From Nematostella vectensis (Eukaryota > Cnidaria > Anthozoa > Actiniaria > Edwardsiidae), in assembly GCF_932526225.1 (NCBI RefSeq), contig NC_064042.1, forward strand, positions 5,315,001 through 5,379,000: a DNA stretch of 64,000 nt. Reading direction: 5' to 3'. The stretch's first letter is position 1. Each line of letters starts with the position of its first letter. Made by a program: the position numbers and the translations under genes. Shown here piece by piece: positions 12,401 to 23,455 of the stretch. The notes beneath the pieces were generated by a model. That model saw only the letters and a list, made by a program, of their open reading frames with translations. It was not told where the DNA came from and made no database searches.

Positions 12401-15145
12401 TCTGCTTGGTAACTAACACTTCACTGAAAATTACTTATTTTTTATTGCACTACACAATGAAACACAAGACAGATTGGGTTCCTAAGCTACCCCTGACTGG
12501 AAAAGTTAGAGAGTCCTGAATAAAGCTATCACCTAACAAATCTTTTCATTCCAACCATTGTAAAGATTTTTGCCATGTTTTAATATTCCATCATTGCATA
12601 CAGCTTATTTATAATGGCTTAATAAATTTTGAGTAGAGTAGTCCAGGTTTAAATTCACCTAATATGTGCACTATATAAATCTACTAGACACAGATATATT
12701 AGAAGCCCCAGTCTCAGACAAACTGACTGCAAATACCAATAATTTTTTTTTTTTTGCTAGTTTTTGCAGTGTTATATTCCCCAGAGATTCTAGCTGGTAT
12801 TCATATGATGTAAAAAGTAGTAAGGTTTCTAGGAATAGTTCATGCAGAATAGCATGCCGTCCCCTTCCCCCCAAAAAAATTAAATAAGGTTGTGGTATAG
12901 CATAAAAGATACATTTATCCAGGATGGAGAGAGTCACTTGTTGGCAGATGAACACCCTTGAATGAGATCTCTGATTCAAAGTCGTCTTGATTCCATGTGT
13001 TTAGTATTGTTAAGGATATCGAATTGACAGTTTACATATTCAAGCTTTCAACATAATTAAATTCTCACTTCATCGTCTAATGCCTTGATACACAATGTAA
13101 GTTAAATAAATATTGATAGTACCGTTGATTGTATGAATTTTTTAGGTCACAATGATCTCATGGATTTTAGAACTCTCAAAATTTTGTGAATTTATTAAGA
13201 TTTGAAATAATTGTAGCAAATCTTCATTTGCATACATTTTCATTTGAAGTGGCACATGAAAAGTATAGCAACTTAATTAGGCCTAATAGGGATAAATGGA
13301 ATAACACATGTGGGATATAGGTAGAGTACCACCTTCCACGGCCATGCAATCACCTCTTTTTCCTTGATGGATTTCTGTTTGCGCTCCTGTCTTTCTTTCT
13401 CTTTTCTCTCTTGTTCCTCCCATTCCTCACGGATCCTGCTCTGTTGGTGAAAAAATTAAAAAACTTTCCACTGTATAAGGGGTGTGAACTTGATAGACCT
13501 AAGGTAATAAGGCCATTGTGTAATAAGGCCTATCACAATGAAAATGTCTATAGTAGAAAATATCTATATTATGGTCATGGTCATTTCATGATTGGTTCAC
13601 ACCTTTGTATCACCTCCTGTTCAAGTCTCTTCTATATTAAAAGTTTAAGTTAAAGCTTTTTTTAAGGGACTGTGAAATGAAAATATTTTTAGAATTTACG
13701 GTTATTGTCACAACCCATTCTATTTACCCTCTGTATCACCCACCTCTTGTTCAAGTCTCTCCTGTTCCCGTTTCTCTTCCCGCTCAAGTCGCCTTTGAAA
13801 TTCTTGTTGAGCTATCTCCTCTCTCTCAAGCCACAAACGCTCCTGCACTTTTCTGCAAGAGGGATAAGAGCATGACTGTAGTATGTGAAAACCCAGTGGA
13901 ATGATCTACACAAAAAAGACAATACCCTGTTCTCTTCAGCTTTAACATTTAAAAAAAATAATGCATTTGCTACAGAACTGCGCATTAAACCTTTTAAAAA
14001 ACTGTTGTCAGAGCAAATGCCTAATGGCAAAAGCCAATTCTCAGATTTAAAAGGCTTTGTATGAGTAACAGTGATAAATAAAACTCAAGTGATGACAATA
14101 ATTCAAACAATATCCCATTGTTTTCTCTTCATTTGGTAGAGAAATATTGTGATTCATGGTTCTTTTCTGCTTTATTACCGGCACTTGCAAATGAACAAAC
14201 TGACATTTTTAGGTGTGTCCCTTCTTTAAAGAAAAGGCTGTTTTATATCACTTCATTTTCAAAGGTTATCTAAAAAAGGATTGGCATACCTTTCTTCTTC
14301 CTCTTCTTTTTGTTTTCTTTCAGCAGCTTTTTCTCTGGCTTCCACTCTTGCCCTAAAATAATGGTACCAAGAAAGGTACACCATAGAATAGGTAATTTGT
14401 AATTCCCATAATGTATGAATATACTTTAACTGCTTGTAAGCGCCCAGACAAAGCGCTCTTTCATAGGAGGCTTAACTATGTATGATACTCACAAATAAGT
14501 ATACAGTACCCCCCCCCCCCCCCCCCCCATTAAGTCAAGCTGAAAAAACTTTAATCTTTATTGGTTGGAATTTATTTTGAACAATAAATAAACTAACAAC
14601 ATTTAGAGCATAAGATTTCTTTACCTGTAATATGCATCATTCTCAAATCTCCATCTCTCTGTAAAATAGAATTAACAGCATTGCATGTATAAATGGGAAA
14701 GCATTGCTTGTAAAAATGTGCCATGCAAAATGAGTTGAAGACACAATCACTCACACATGGAGTGATTGGTAATGCATCCACATAAAAGTCAATTTTTACC
14801 AAATGTTTCGCTTCACACTATTTTTACAACTAGCAAAAAACTGCCAAAACCTCATCTCTCACTCAAATCCTATCATCTGAAATGGCACATTGCAATGAGA
14901 GATAGGTAGATAGCACTCTGAGCTAAGGGCTCTCAAATATTACCTTTTTCTTGATTTCCTTACAAACGTGAAGAGAGATGCGTGAAAGGGAAGAGACGGG
15001 GAAATTTGTTGCTCTCTAGTATTTTACCTTGTTCTTCGAGTTCCTTTCGTTTTTCTGCTTCTCGCTGCCTCTTCACTCGACGTTTCTCTTTGTAAATAAG
15101 CCGACGAAACTGCTTGTGGCTGAAAGATATTAATTTATTCACCAT
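1510..15145 (-). CDS. ZRSR2: ZRSR2/Urp: U2AF35-related 3' splice-site factor, 14 exons
   Basis: Exons in order: 15145-15028, 14658-14625, 14352-14290, 13852-13744, 13440-13354, 12258-12214, 11870-11796, 10375-10320, 9729-9609, 5518-5426, 5109-5054, 4641-4532, 3334-2443, 1735-1510. All junctions are GT-AG and in phase, giving about 694 codons. Order of parts: a charged coiled-coil N-terminus (starts MVNKLISFSHKQFRR), a first CCCH zinc finger (C-x8-C-x5-C-x3-H, split between exons 8 and 9), a U2AF-homology RRM (YEEFFNDVLPEF, EPHLRGNVYVQF, FNGRWYAQKQLSCEF), a second CCCH finger (C-x7-C-x5-C-x3-H, ending NFLHVYRNP), then a long Arg/Asp/Ser-rich tail coded largely by exon 13. This is the full ZRSR2 architecture. 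The family binds the 3' splice-site AG, mainly of U12-type introns, in the nucleus. The tail is longer and more RD-rich than in human ZRSR2. The roughly 4.1-kb intron between exons 9 and 10 holds a GPCR and a minisatellite. Confidence 0.95.
3376..3430. repeat. (TA)n microsatellite
   Basis: About 27 TA dinucleotides in a ZRSR2 intron, directly before the 17-bp minisatellite. Confidence 0.97.
3431..4365. repeat. 17-bp minisatellite
   Basis: Roughly 50 copies of a unit close to GTCGTGTTACGGTAGGA, with variants (GGTGGA, GGCGGGA, GTAGAA). It fills most of the ZRSR2 intron between exons 13 and 12. Confidence 0.95.
7250..8155 (+). pseudogene. Class A (rhodopsin-like) GPCR, intronless, with an in-frame TGA before TM6
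   Basis: One reading frame from ATG 7250 (context AAAATGG) runs to TGA at 7904-7906 and then continues in the same frame to TAG at 8153-8155, about 300 codons. Visible parts: TM1 with GNAWIV, TM3 Cys (ALCKVF) and an ERY motif at its end (AVERYQAVV), a TM4 Trp, an extracellular-loop-2 Cys (GQKCTF), TM5 with Pro (VVVFIPLVV). After the stop come TM6 (FAISFVPV) and TM7 with NPLIQ in place of NPxxY. TM2 reads LALAY where LAxAD is usual, so the conserved Asp is missing. The ligand class is not recognisable. It lies inside a ZRSR2 intron on the opposite strand. It could be a young pseudogene, a polymorphic or erroneous base, or a receptor needing readthrough. No other lesion is seen. Confidence 0.8.
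8150..8912. repeat. Minisatellite beginning at the GPCR stop codon
   Basis: Irregular units alternating AACACCCATGTATAGGG and GAAAACCCAAGTATAGGG or GTTTAAAGG types, in total about 760 bp inside a ZRSR2 intron. The last codons and stop of the GPCR (AAAACCCATCCGTAGGGGAA, 8140-8159) resemble the repeat unit. Confidence 0.92.
8925..9010 (+). repeat. SINE-like fragment
   Basis: CCTCTCACCTCTGCTGAAAT followed by GGGTTTGATTCTC (B-box like) is shared with 45020-45065 (CTCTCACTTCTGCTGAAAAG, GGGTTCGATTCCC). It is probably a decayed tRNA-derived SINE. Confidence 0.5.
9420..9590. repeat. Intronic repeat copy, partner at 11530-11705
   Basis: Shares blocks with 11530-11705 in the same orientation: CTAAAAACAAA, TTTTATA, and GATGGAAATGGATA. 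Perhaps three quarters of bases agree by eye. Both lie in ZRSR2 introns. Confidence 0.6.
9670..9836. repeat. 65-bp tandem duplication of the ZRSR2 exon 9 acceptor and exon start
   Basis: The block CATGCCAGGAATTAGAAGGG to GTGAACATCTGAAAA occurs at 9674-9738, again at 9739-9803, and as a partial third copy at 9804-9836. On the minus strand each of the first two copies carries TTTTCAG plus the first coding bases of exon 9. Confidence 0.9.
10320..10500. repeat. Partial tandem copy of ZRSR2 exon 8 acceptor and exon start
   Basis: True exon 8 starts (minus strand) at 10375: TTCACAG then GATACTGTAAACTGTGCC. About 100 bp upstream, at 10459-10490, a second CTCAG precedes GATATTGAACTGTGCCTTCT. This copy lacks two bases and would shift the frame. 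Confidence 0.75.
10583..11365. mobile_element. Non-autonomous DNA transposon with ~80-bp inverted ends
   Basis: The left end (10583-10660) and the reverse complement of the right end (11284-11365) share TAGCCTACGTGTAGC, GCAACGG and GATAATCATGTTC. Internal short frames show no transposase features. Inserted in a ZRSR2 intron. Confidence 0.8.
11530..11705. repeat. Intronic repeat copy, partner at 9420-9590
   Basis: Same orientation and order of blocks as the partner copy, including CAATTGCAAATGTGGCAATA versus TAATTGGTAATATTGCAATA and GATGGAAATGGATA. Confidence 0.6.
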
Positions 15146-15344
15146 TTACTAAATAATTAGTAGCCACAACAACAAATGCGAAGACATTTTATGGTTTGAA
15201 TTGGAAAGTTTATAGTAATTAAAGCAAGCTAAAGTTAGTTGCAATGTCATTAACTTATTTAAAATCAGCGACAGGCGTTATCTATTCCTTTGCAATGAAG
15301 CAAGTTTATTATTTAAAAGGTTCCGAGTAGTTATGAATGCATTG

Positions 15345-15533
15345 TTACTTTAATTTCTGCCGCTGTAAAGCCTCTTTTGCTTGACCTTCCTCATGTTTCG
15401 CGCCGTCTTCTTCGGCGGCCATATTGGTTTGATAGCTCTGTACCAGCCTTCTCGCCCAAATAATAATCCACAGGAAGCCAATGAGTAAGAGCCCGCAAGC
15501 CATAAGATTTATACTCCATGTACGATGTCGCAT
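15345..15533 (-). CDS. Small single-pass membrane protein, 62 aa, unrecognised
   Basis: I do not recognise a family. The frame starts MRHRTWSINL, has one hydrophobic stretch (about residues 10-26: LMACGLLLIGFLWIIIW) followed by RR, then a hydrophilic charged tail ending ALQRQKLK. This fits a type II or type III microprotein with the charged tail outside the bilayer. It lies 200 bp upstream of the ZRSR2 start codon on the same strand and 109 bp from the divergent NOL7-like gene. An internal ATG (MAAEEDGAKHEE) has a good start context, so a shorter product without the TM segment is possible. It may also be unspliced leader sequence of another transcript. Confidence 0.42.
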   Translation of the reverse strand: MRHRTWSINLMACGLLLIGFLWIIIWARRLVQSYQTNMAAEEDGAKHEEGQAKEALQRQKLK

Positions 15534-15642
15534 ACATGAAGTACAACCCTAAGGTTATGAAACCAAAAAAACAAGCGTGCTTCTAACTTTGAAATAGCTT
15601 TCCAAGATCAGTAAAGCCGATAAGCTAAAGATATTTCTAACG
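15534..15642. promoter_or_regulatory. Probable bidirectional promoter/5'UTR gap
   Basis: Only 109 bp separate the start codons of the minus-strand microprotein frame (15533) and the plus-strand NOL7-like gene (15643). A shared promoter region is the simplest reading of the head-to-head layout. I see no clear TATA box at a usable distance. This is inference from spacing only. Confidence 0.3.
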
Positions 15643-16440
15643 ATGAAGAAGAAAGGTGCCAAGCGTGTCTTGCGATCGATAGCTAGGGAAACAACGGAGG
15701 AAAAGGCCGAAATCGAGGCCAAGAATAAACAAGAGATTGAATCAGCACAACGTGACGAGGATGGTGAATTCGAAAACAGAGAAAGATGCTCTGATTCGGA
15801 GAGTGAAGCTCCTAAATCGCCGCAAAGTGACGATGATGGCGAATTCGAAAACAGAGAAGAGGGATCAGATTCGGAGAGTGAAGCTCCCGATGTAGTCTCT
15901 TGGAGTGCTAGCAAAGAGCATGCGATCCACGAGAGGCAAATTGAACAAAACATTGTGGCAGAAACAAAGCTAAGAGAAAAACAAATACGTAAGGAACGAG
16001 AAGAAAAATTAAAGCTCCAAAAACAATCCCGTTCATCAAATCAGAAGTATTCTAGACTCCCTGACCATATACTAGAGAGAATTGCCAAGAAACAAAAATT
16101 AGCTGACAAAGAGAAAGAACTGGCTGGCAATAGCCAGGGTGATTTTGTTGGCAGTAATGTAGAGGGAGTTAAGAAAAAATCTCAGCACATCACGTTTGAT
16201 AGCGACTCAGAAGAAGAGGGGGGCCCTTCTTCTGTTGATGAACCCAGCGGTGTCCAGGTTCAACTTTTGAATGATCAACGAAACAAGAAAAAAATGAAAG
16301 TTCTAGATTCTGCAACAGACTTTCTCAATCAACACTTCTATGGTGGACGACTAAATAGGGTGGACTCTCTAAAGGACGAAACTTTGAAAAGAAAAGGCAA
16401 GCTGAGAGGGCCTGCTTTGAAGTTTTTGAAGTCTAAGTGA
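15643..16440 (+). CDS. NOL7: NOL7/UTP16-like nucleolar protein, single exon, 265 aa
   Basis: One uninterrupted frame. The N-terminal half is acidic and Glu/Ser-rich, with a duplicated segment (DGEFENRE..SDSESEAP at about residues 40-60 and again at 66-86). The middle is a basic helical stretch (EKQIRKEREEKLKLQKQ) followed by LPDHILERIAKKQK, which resembles LPDTILEKL of human NOL7. The C-terminus has ATDFLNQHFYGGRLNR and ends GPALKFLKSK, matching the FIHNSLYGPGTNR..AVQFL region of NOL7. NOL7 (UTP16 superfamily) works in early pre-rRNA processing in the nucleolus. A polyadenylation signal AATAAA lies at 16548-16553. Symbol assigned from remembered family similarity; an alternative is another basic nucleolar protein. 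Confidence 0.72.
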   Translation: MKKKGAKRVLRSIARETTEEKAEIEAKNKQEIESAQRDEDGEFENRERCSDSESEAPKSPQSDDDGEFENREEGSDSESEAPDVVSWSASKEHAIHERQIEQNIVAETKLREKQIRKEREEKLKLQKQSRSSNQKYSRLPDHILERIAKKQKLADKEKELAGNSQGDFVGSNVEGVKKKSQHITFDSDSEEEGGPSSVDEPSGVQVQLLNDQRNKKKMKVLDSATDFLNQHFYGGRLNRVDSLKDETLKRKGKLRGPALKFLKSK

Positions 16441-17744
16441 ACATGTTATACCCTTTTAAGTTTATTGAGATAATATACTCTACTTCAAGGTAATACAAAA
16501 ACATGCTACCTATCAAGCACAATAACTAACTTTATATGGCATGACAAAATAAATATAGGGTTAAACATATACCAATTTTGGGTTTTTATTGCTTTGGTGT
16601 GTAAAGGACAGAGTTCAATATTAGCGTGTGAAAGATTTCAAGCATTTCCATAGGTAAGGTTCACTATAGAATTGATGTGTTGCAACCCACAGTTCTTCAT
16701 GGGTATCAAATAAATATGCAAAAAAACGTGATAAAAATATACCTAGGCTTGGAAGGCTATCATACTTGTTAGTGAGCCCATAAACATCCACTGACTTGTA
16801 CGTTACTCATGAGCCACTGCAGGTTGTAACACAAGAATTCTTGAGGGCAACTTTTCTCTGTAATAGCTGTAAAAGGGACCATGTTTGCAGGTCCCAACTT
16901 GTTCCTTAAACACAAGGTTCCTTCCACCCCCAGGCTCAAGAACAATCAATTATCAATCAGCCGTCAATGATTCAACATGTCAGGACAATTGCTCTGAGCG
17001 CTAAATTCAAATTTCATATTCTAAACCAAAATAGATATCACTCCTAGAGTTCTCCATCTAAAAATGTAATAAAATGATGCTATGTGTGCGCTCTAAAATA
17101 CGAGCATTTTCATCACAGCACAAGAATAATTTATGCAGGTGCGCTAGATTATGGATAGCGCAAAATTTAAAAGCCGACTCAGGCCCTGAGATAAGCAATA
17201 TTTTGCAGGACACTTATAATTTGTGACCTCTAGCATGGCAAGTGTTCTGATTATAATTGCAAATTTGAGCCCGGGGGTGGGAGAAGCTTTCTCTTTTATA
17301 GCGGAACCTCATGTTTAAATGCAAGGTCTACTGTACTAAAACGGTTTCCCTTCCTCCCCTCCCTCGGATCGTTTTTTTTCACTGCCCTACGAAAGAAGGG
17401 AGGGGTACAGTAAAAAAAAACATGCAAAAACATGTTTTTGGACACTCAATCTTAAATTTAGAAAAAATGATCTTTACACAAAAACTAACAATAGTTCTTA
17501 TATATATACAGTATGATCTCTTTTTTTATAAGATATGTCTTATGCTGTAAAAAAACTAAAAAATTGATTGATAACAGAAAGAGAACTAAAAGTATCAAAA
17601 GTTTAAATGTATTTGCACATTCAACTACAACTTTTTGACAAGAACAATGACGAAGAAGACGACAGAAAAACTATTGGATTGAAATTGTGGCATGTGAGAA
17701 TGAAAAAGTTGGTGCATGGGTGTTCTTAAAGCTTTCTGAAACAA
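16441..17744. other. Intergenic, between convergent NOL7-like and SLC25 genes
   Basis: 1.3 kb of AT-rich sequence that contains the 3' ends of both flanking genes. I see only short chance frames and homopolymer runs, and nothing I can support as a gene or repeat. Confidence 0.5.
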
Positions 17745-20700
17745 CTAGTCCTTGAGTCTTCCTAACAAAGCATCACGGACCAGGAGACTCGTAGCAGCAG
17801 CAGGCATCACTTTCAAGTAGGACGCAGTTAACCCAGCATATATCCTCCGTGGACCTCCTTGCTTCCAGAGTATTTTCAGTGCAGACAAGGAGGTCTGGGT
17901 GATGCTTCCAGAGCGACCTCGGTCGACTTGCATCTGACGTCTGACAACATCCAGAGGATGAACAACCTGGTTGGAAACAAGACAAAAAGCAAAAAAAAAA
18001 AAAAAAAAAGCTTAAGGTCTATTTTCACTAGCGAAGGAAGCAGAGAAGATGCTTGTGTCCTGTGTGAAAAGCAGTGTAAAAGAGATGAAAGCAAAGAAAG
18101 AAGCAGAGAACGAAGAAACAGAATGGTATATTTTCTTTCTCCTCGGTTTGCGCCTTCTTTGCACTAATTTTTTTAATGCACGCCTGAGCTCCTCCTTCTC
18201 TGCATTCTCTGACTTGTTTCTTTCACTAGGAATGAGCTGGCTCTACGATGCTAAATGCTTTAACAGTGTAATTCTTTTATTAAAATTCTAAAATTTTCTA
18301 TACATTTTTAGGTCCTGATTCAGAAGGGCAGCAACTCAAAAGCAGGCTTCACAATGAAAATTATATTATTTTGGCAAAAAATATAAGTAACAGCCTCAAA
18401 GAGAATCCAGCTTACCGTTTGCGCAATCATTCCGGCGATTGCCCCACAAACAAGAAAAGTCCCTGAGTTTGCTGCAAATGCACTGTCGAGTGCACGAAGC
18501 TTCATGATGTCATAAACACTTTGCTGGACACCAAGAAAAGGTGCAATTGAGACCAAAGATGGTACTAAGCCTACAATAAACAGATTGATTCATAATCATT
18601 AAAAGGTTAAAACAAGAACACATTGTGGACAATTTAAACTATGGCACACAAAAAATTAATTGTGCGGGGGGAGAGGGACGAGTACTACATCAGAGTGGTG
18701 GTTCCGTTGATAATGGGGGTTTGATAATGGCCGGATAGATGGCTTATAACTGATCCAGCGGTTCTTGGTAGGTCACTACATAGATCTTAATGCAATACTT
18801 CACGCTGAATTGGATTTGTCATGTCAGCAAAGTCAAGCAGGCGAAGGAAATTGGACAGTACCAACTGTCCCTCAGACATTCATTTTCAAACAAAGTAACT
18901 TTTTAATCAAAAAGAGGGTGGATATCCATCCACCCACCCTGTATCCACCCCTGCACCCTTTTTGGGGCAAGTTACTGGGTACACTTTTTGTATCCTTGGC
19001 ATTCAATATTTGTATAAGTCATCCTATTTTTAAAGTAACCCTCTTTTATAAATAAAGAGATCTGCAGAGCCCGCCCCTTCCCTTGCTACCTAGGAAAGGC
19101 CCCATATTCCAAACCCCTTTTGCAACCCTCTCTGTACCTTTATAGAGACCTCTGATGCCTTCTTCGATATGTATTCTCCTCAAAGCGCTTACAATACCAG
19201 TGTAGTTTGAAATACTTCGCGTTGACATATCCTGTACTGTCAAGCGTGCTCTCACCACGTCCAAGGGGTGGGTCGATGCCGTGGCGACAACACCAGCGGT
19301 AGCCCCAGAGACAAAACGCCATAATGGCTGGTGAGGGTTTTTGTCATTGTCTACTGGTGTATACTGTAAAGAAAGTGAATATCCCAGGTTCGATATGTCA
19401 TGTAAGGGCTGTGGTAAGTGCATGGAGACAAGCCTATTAGGTAAACAGCAAAGCCATGGGAATTAAGTGCCTAAGTTGGAAAAACGTTTAGCACCAGAGA
19501 TGCTCAACTTGAAAAACAGTAAAGCTGAGCGGTGCTCAGAAAATAAAAGATGTGGAGTTGGAGTTCTTAGTAGGGTATTATATAAGCATGATTTCTTTCA
19601 GCATTTCTAATCAGTGTGAAGAAGCCCAGGAAGTGACAATGTAACCCCCTCCCATCTTTATTATTAGAGGTGAAAGCCCCACTTAGCAAAATAGCTAGAT
19701 CCACCCCTTAACTTGAATTCATAATCCTCTCTTGCTAAATGGTCACACCCCCTTGCCTACTTCACCTCACCTTAATCATCCTTGAATAAACCAAGCAAAC
19801 AATGGCAGATGTAGGAAACACACGAACACAGTTGGTCAGATTACCACTAAAAAGACCTCGAATCCCTTCTCCTTTCCAGATCATTGTAAACATGTTTGCG
19901 ATGCTGGATCTACCTGATGAGGTCTTTGGACAAACAATGATAAAAATTAACTGAATACTCAAACATTAGACAGTACCCAGTATATACCCCAGACAATCCC
20001 TGTACTCTAACAGTACAAATAAACTCCAATTCAATTACTCCTTAGCCATAGTGGGAGTCAAAATACTTAGACATACAGAAAAAAACAAGTGGGGCACAGC
20101 CACGCCCCTATACAAATTTTTTTCAATTTTTTTTTAAAAAAATTAGGAAAATTAGGGGAGACCCCCCATACAAGGAATTTCAAACAACTCAAACAAAAAA
20201 ATCAAGCAAGATATTGGAACAAAACAGAAACTAGAACTCCATAAGTAACTCCATAAGTAACTCCATAAGTAATATATAGCTCTGAGATGTTCATAAGAAT
20301 GTCTGACTTGAGCTTTCCATACCTGGGCGATTATTTTCATTTTTTCCAACGGCGCTGTTAATGTTCTAGATGCCACGCCTGCCACACCCCCAGCAGACAT
20401 GAACTGCACTAGCGGCATCTCAGTTGGAGGTATTGATGTAGGGGCTATATCAGATCCAAAATCCAGGCCAACACCTGAACTCCATTTCTTAGCAATAAGC
20501 TGTAAATTCGGAGAAGGGATATCCGAGAAGAATGCACAAAACTCATCAAAGTCAATTCTATTGTCATTATTAAGATCCATGCCTTTCAGGATACCATCAA
20601 TCTGTCTTGAAGGCAAATGAATGTCCAATTTTTTTAAAGCATTTGATATCTCATTGTGATCAATATAACCACTATTGTCTTCATCAATTTCCTGGAAAAT

Positions 20701-20916
20701 TTTTTCTAAACTTAATGTCACAAACTTGCAAAAGCCATTAAAACTGAGACCTTCCCCTTGCTGATCTTCACAGGAATGGAATACACTTTGGTCATCATTA
20801 TCTAATTCAATCTGTAGTTTTTTGCAGCACTGTTGCAGCTCTGCCCAACTTATACGATGGTCTGCACTCTCATCAACTTCATTAAACACATCTTGAAGTT
20901 TGCTTGTTAAGGGCAT
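17745..20916 (-). CDS. Ca2+-binding mitochondrial carrier (SCaMC / ATP-Mg-Pi carrier), SLC25A23/24/25 group
   Basis: Five exons: 20916-20323, 19923-19771, 19363-19138, 18570-18416, 17966-17745, all GT-AG and in phase, giving 449 residues. The N-terminal half is a calmodulin-like regulatory domain. EF-hand loops are at about residues 15-26 (DESADHRISWAE), 78-89 (DEDNSGYIDHNE) and 114-125 (DLNNDNRIDFDE); a second, degenerate loop sits near 50-61. Three mitochondrial-carrier repeats follow, with signatures APLEKMK, HPLDVVRARL and HPLDVVRRQM. Family role: Ca2+-activated electroneutral exchange of ATP-Mg for phosphate across the inner mitochondrial membrane. Length fits the family (about 460-480). 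I cannot tell which vertebrate paralogue is closest. The ATG is the first in its exon; an acceptor just upstream (near 20930) suggests an untranslated first exon, perhaps at 23.5 kb. Confidence 0.94.
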
Positions 20917-21058
20917 ATTGTCTCATACACTGAGAATATAAAAAAACAAAAGATTAAATCATTAACTTTATGGGCCATAGCTAGAAACATTATGTCTTGG
21001 GTAGGAACTTGGGATATATATCGCTTTTATTATATGCTAGGAGGTGGGGGCAGATGGA

Positions 21059-21160
21059 CCCTGGGTACCAGAGCCTCCAGACTTCTCTCGTCCAGTGACG
21101 CTCAGCATTTTGGCTGAGCGTCACTGTACAAGAGAAGTCTGGAGGCTCTGGTACCCAGGG
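21059..21160. repeat. Near-perfect 102-bp foldback
   Basis: Left arm CCCTGGGTACCAGAGCCTCC onward and right arm ending GGAGGCTCTGGTACCCAGGG pair over about 47 bp with two mismatches around a loop of about 8 bases. Likely a small palindromic transposable element upstream of the SLC25 gene. Confidence 0.9.
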
Positions 21161-21420
21161 TAGGGCAGATGCCATTTTCTAGCAAATGTTGCCTGTCAAA
21201 CCCTGATACTAGAGGGGGGTGGAGCGTCCCCCCTTCCCCCTGACCCCACTCGTTAAAGGGGTGTCTACAAAATGAAGACCTAGCTAAAACCTGAAACCTG
21301 TGACCCCAAAAGCTACACAGCGTGGAAGTTTTTATGTGGAATCAGTGATCCTTATGAGATAATTAGCTAGTTCATTTTTAATTAATTTGGAAATAGGGTA
21401 AAGCACTACTTGTGTTTCCA

Positions 21421-21910
21421 GGTGGTTGTTTCTTTAAAACACCGGAAAACGCAGAAACCCGGAATGTCACACGGTAAACTTTTCGGGTGTTTCTTCAAAA
21501 AATCTTAATTGCCCTCTAACTTTATACGAGAAATCGCTCCATGTTCTAGTTGTGTCAAGTTTTAGAAAATTTTCATCACAGAGAAAACCATTCCACTGCC
21601 CCGTAAAAACAGTGCGCCTAAAAAATATAAACAGCTTTGCAAAGTTATTAGAAGTTTTTCTACAAAATGAGACTTTATTTACTTCTTTGTCTTTTTTTCG
21701 AAAAATACCGATGCCACAGCAATGTTTGGGGTGCAAGTTGTCTACAGACATCGACAAATTTAGGATTTCAATAACTATTATTTAGCCAATCTATTCATAA
21801 ACTTTGGAAATTATAATTTACTCGTCGTGAACCTGTATTGTACGCTAAAGCTTTTGTTTGATAAAACCTCTTCCTCGCCCGGGATTATTTTTCGGGCAAA
21901 GGAGCGTGTC
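21421..21910 (+). mobile_element. Dispersed repeat copy A2
   Basis: Inverted relative to the copy at the left edge of the window and with a deletion near its GC-rich start. No coding capacity visible. It sits within the 21258-22343 transposon. Confidence 0.7.
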
Positions 21911-22172
21911 TGAAAAATGAGTGCTACTACAATTTTCAATGAGAAAAATAACGACAGATAACGACAAAATGGTTTCTTCATTGGCGTGTGCAAATGAGAA
22001 TATTTCTTTCACGAAAAGCACAATTGAACAGCTGAATTAGCTTAATTACCTCATTACTAAATAATAACTGCAATTTTTGGGGGGTCGTAGCTTTTGGGGT
22101 TGCAGCTTTAGGAGTCGTAGCTTTTGGGGTCACAGGTTTTAGGTATTAGGTTTTAGGTCTTCGTTTTGTAGA

Positions 22173-22333
22173 TGTTGTGGTTTGAAATGCTTCTTGGTTT
22201 GAAATTGTTAAAACCAGTTTGAAAAAAAATCAAACCAAGAAGCATTTCAAACCACAACAAATGTGGCATGGATTGAATTTTTTTCAAACTGGTTTTAACA
22301 ATTTCAAACCAAGAAGCATTTCAAACCACAACA
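22173..22333. mobile_element. Palindromic MITE flanked by TAGA
   Basis: Ends TGTTGTGGTTTGAAATGC and its inverse, arms about 58 bp. It is flanked on both sides by TAGA (22169-22172, 22334-22337), a likely 4-bp target duplication, and splits the right end of the enclosing transposon. Confidence 0.82.
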
Positions 22334-23455
22334 TAGACACCCCTCGTCAGCCAGGAGCAGATCAATGTCAAAGTAAACTCCAGGTTCTGTTTTGTTGCTT
22401 TTGGACATCTTGTTTCTTGCAGCTCTTTCCTTCTATTTTTACATAAACTCTTTTCAACATGCAATCAAATTCGAATTAACACCAATAGATCAAAGAATTT
22501 TCAATCTTTCCTGGTGACTAAACAAAAAAGAAATAAAGATTTTAAAGCAAAAACCTTTTCTACATTTGATCTGTAGATAACATTTCATTTGAACAGAAAA
22601 AATATTTGAGTTTGACCTTCACTTACACCAACAAGTACTTGGAAATCTAATTCCACACGCTTGCAACCCCCCTACCCCACGGTCCTCCCCCGCCTGCAAT
22701 CCTCCCTTAGTCCATTCTGTCCCCCGGGGGAACTCTCCAGAAAAGTAGGCGGGGATGCTTGACCTATCTTTTAGGGTATAAAATGTTCTTACCAACTGCT
22801 ATCTCTTAGGTGGTGTTTTAGGATTTTTTTCCAACTCTGCTATCATTTAGGGGTTTTCACGCCTGGAGAGAAGGATTTTTCTGATTCTGCTATCTCTTAG
22901 GGTGTCTCACACTAAATGGTAGTCCAATTGCTCAAAACGTATTTTACAATAAACCACAAGTCAACTGATCGGTTGATACTTTTGGCTTTATTGTCGGTAA
23001 CATAACAATACAGAATCCATCAGCCAATTAAAACGGGGTAAAAATTGTTGTTGACCATACCCTTAGTGCTATCCCTTAGGGTTAAAATTGATTTTGCTGA
23101 CAAGCAACCCCATGTGTTTTTCTCGAATTCCCCCCCCCCCCCCCCCCCCCCCCGGCGGGTGTTTTATTATTGATTGGTATCATTAATTGATTTTTTTTAT
23201 TTTAGGGTCATAAGAATACCTGATATTTGGAGAAATGGCTTTCCCCTTAAAACTTGCTCAATTGTATTTGTGACGACCGGAATTAAGTAAGGTTATAGGA
23301 TTTTACTTTGAATCCATTTGATTTCCAATCGACTGAACCCTACTATATAAGTAAAATCGTAAGCTGCTGTGATAATGTTATAATGGCGTAAAAGCATGAT
23401 TTTGTTATCCAAAAGGTATTTAGAAAAAGATAAGTTATCCAAATCCAAATCCTTA

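Larger units (their letters stand above)
21258..22343. mobile_element. TIR transposon carrying two nested insertions
   Basis: Ends GGGGTGTCTA and TAGACACCCC. The left inverted repeat (to about 21318) pairs with 22105-22172 (GCTTTTGGGGTCACAGGTTT, TTAGGTCTTC, TTTTGTAGA). Inside lie copy A2 (21421-21910), and in the right arm a palindromic element (22173-22333). Confidence 0.8.
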
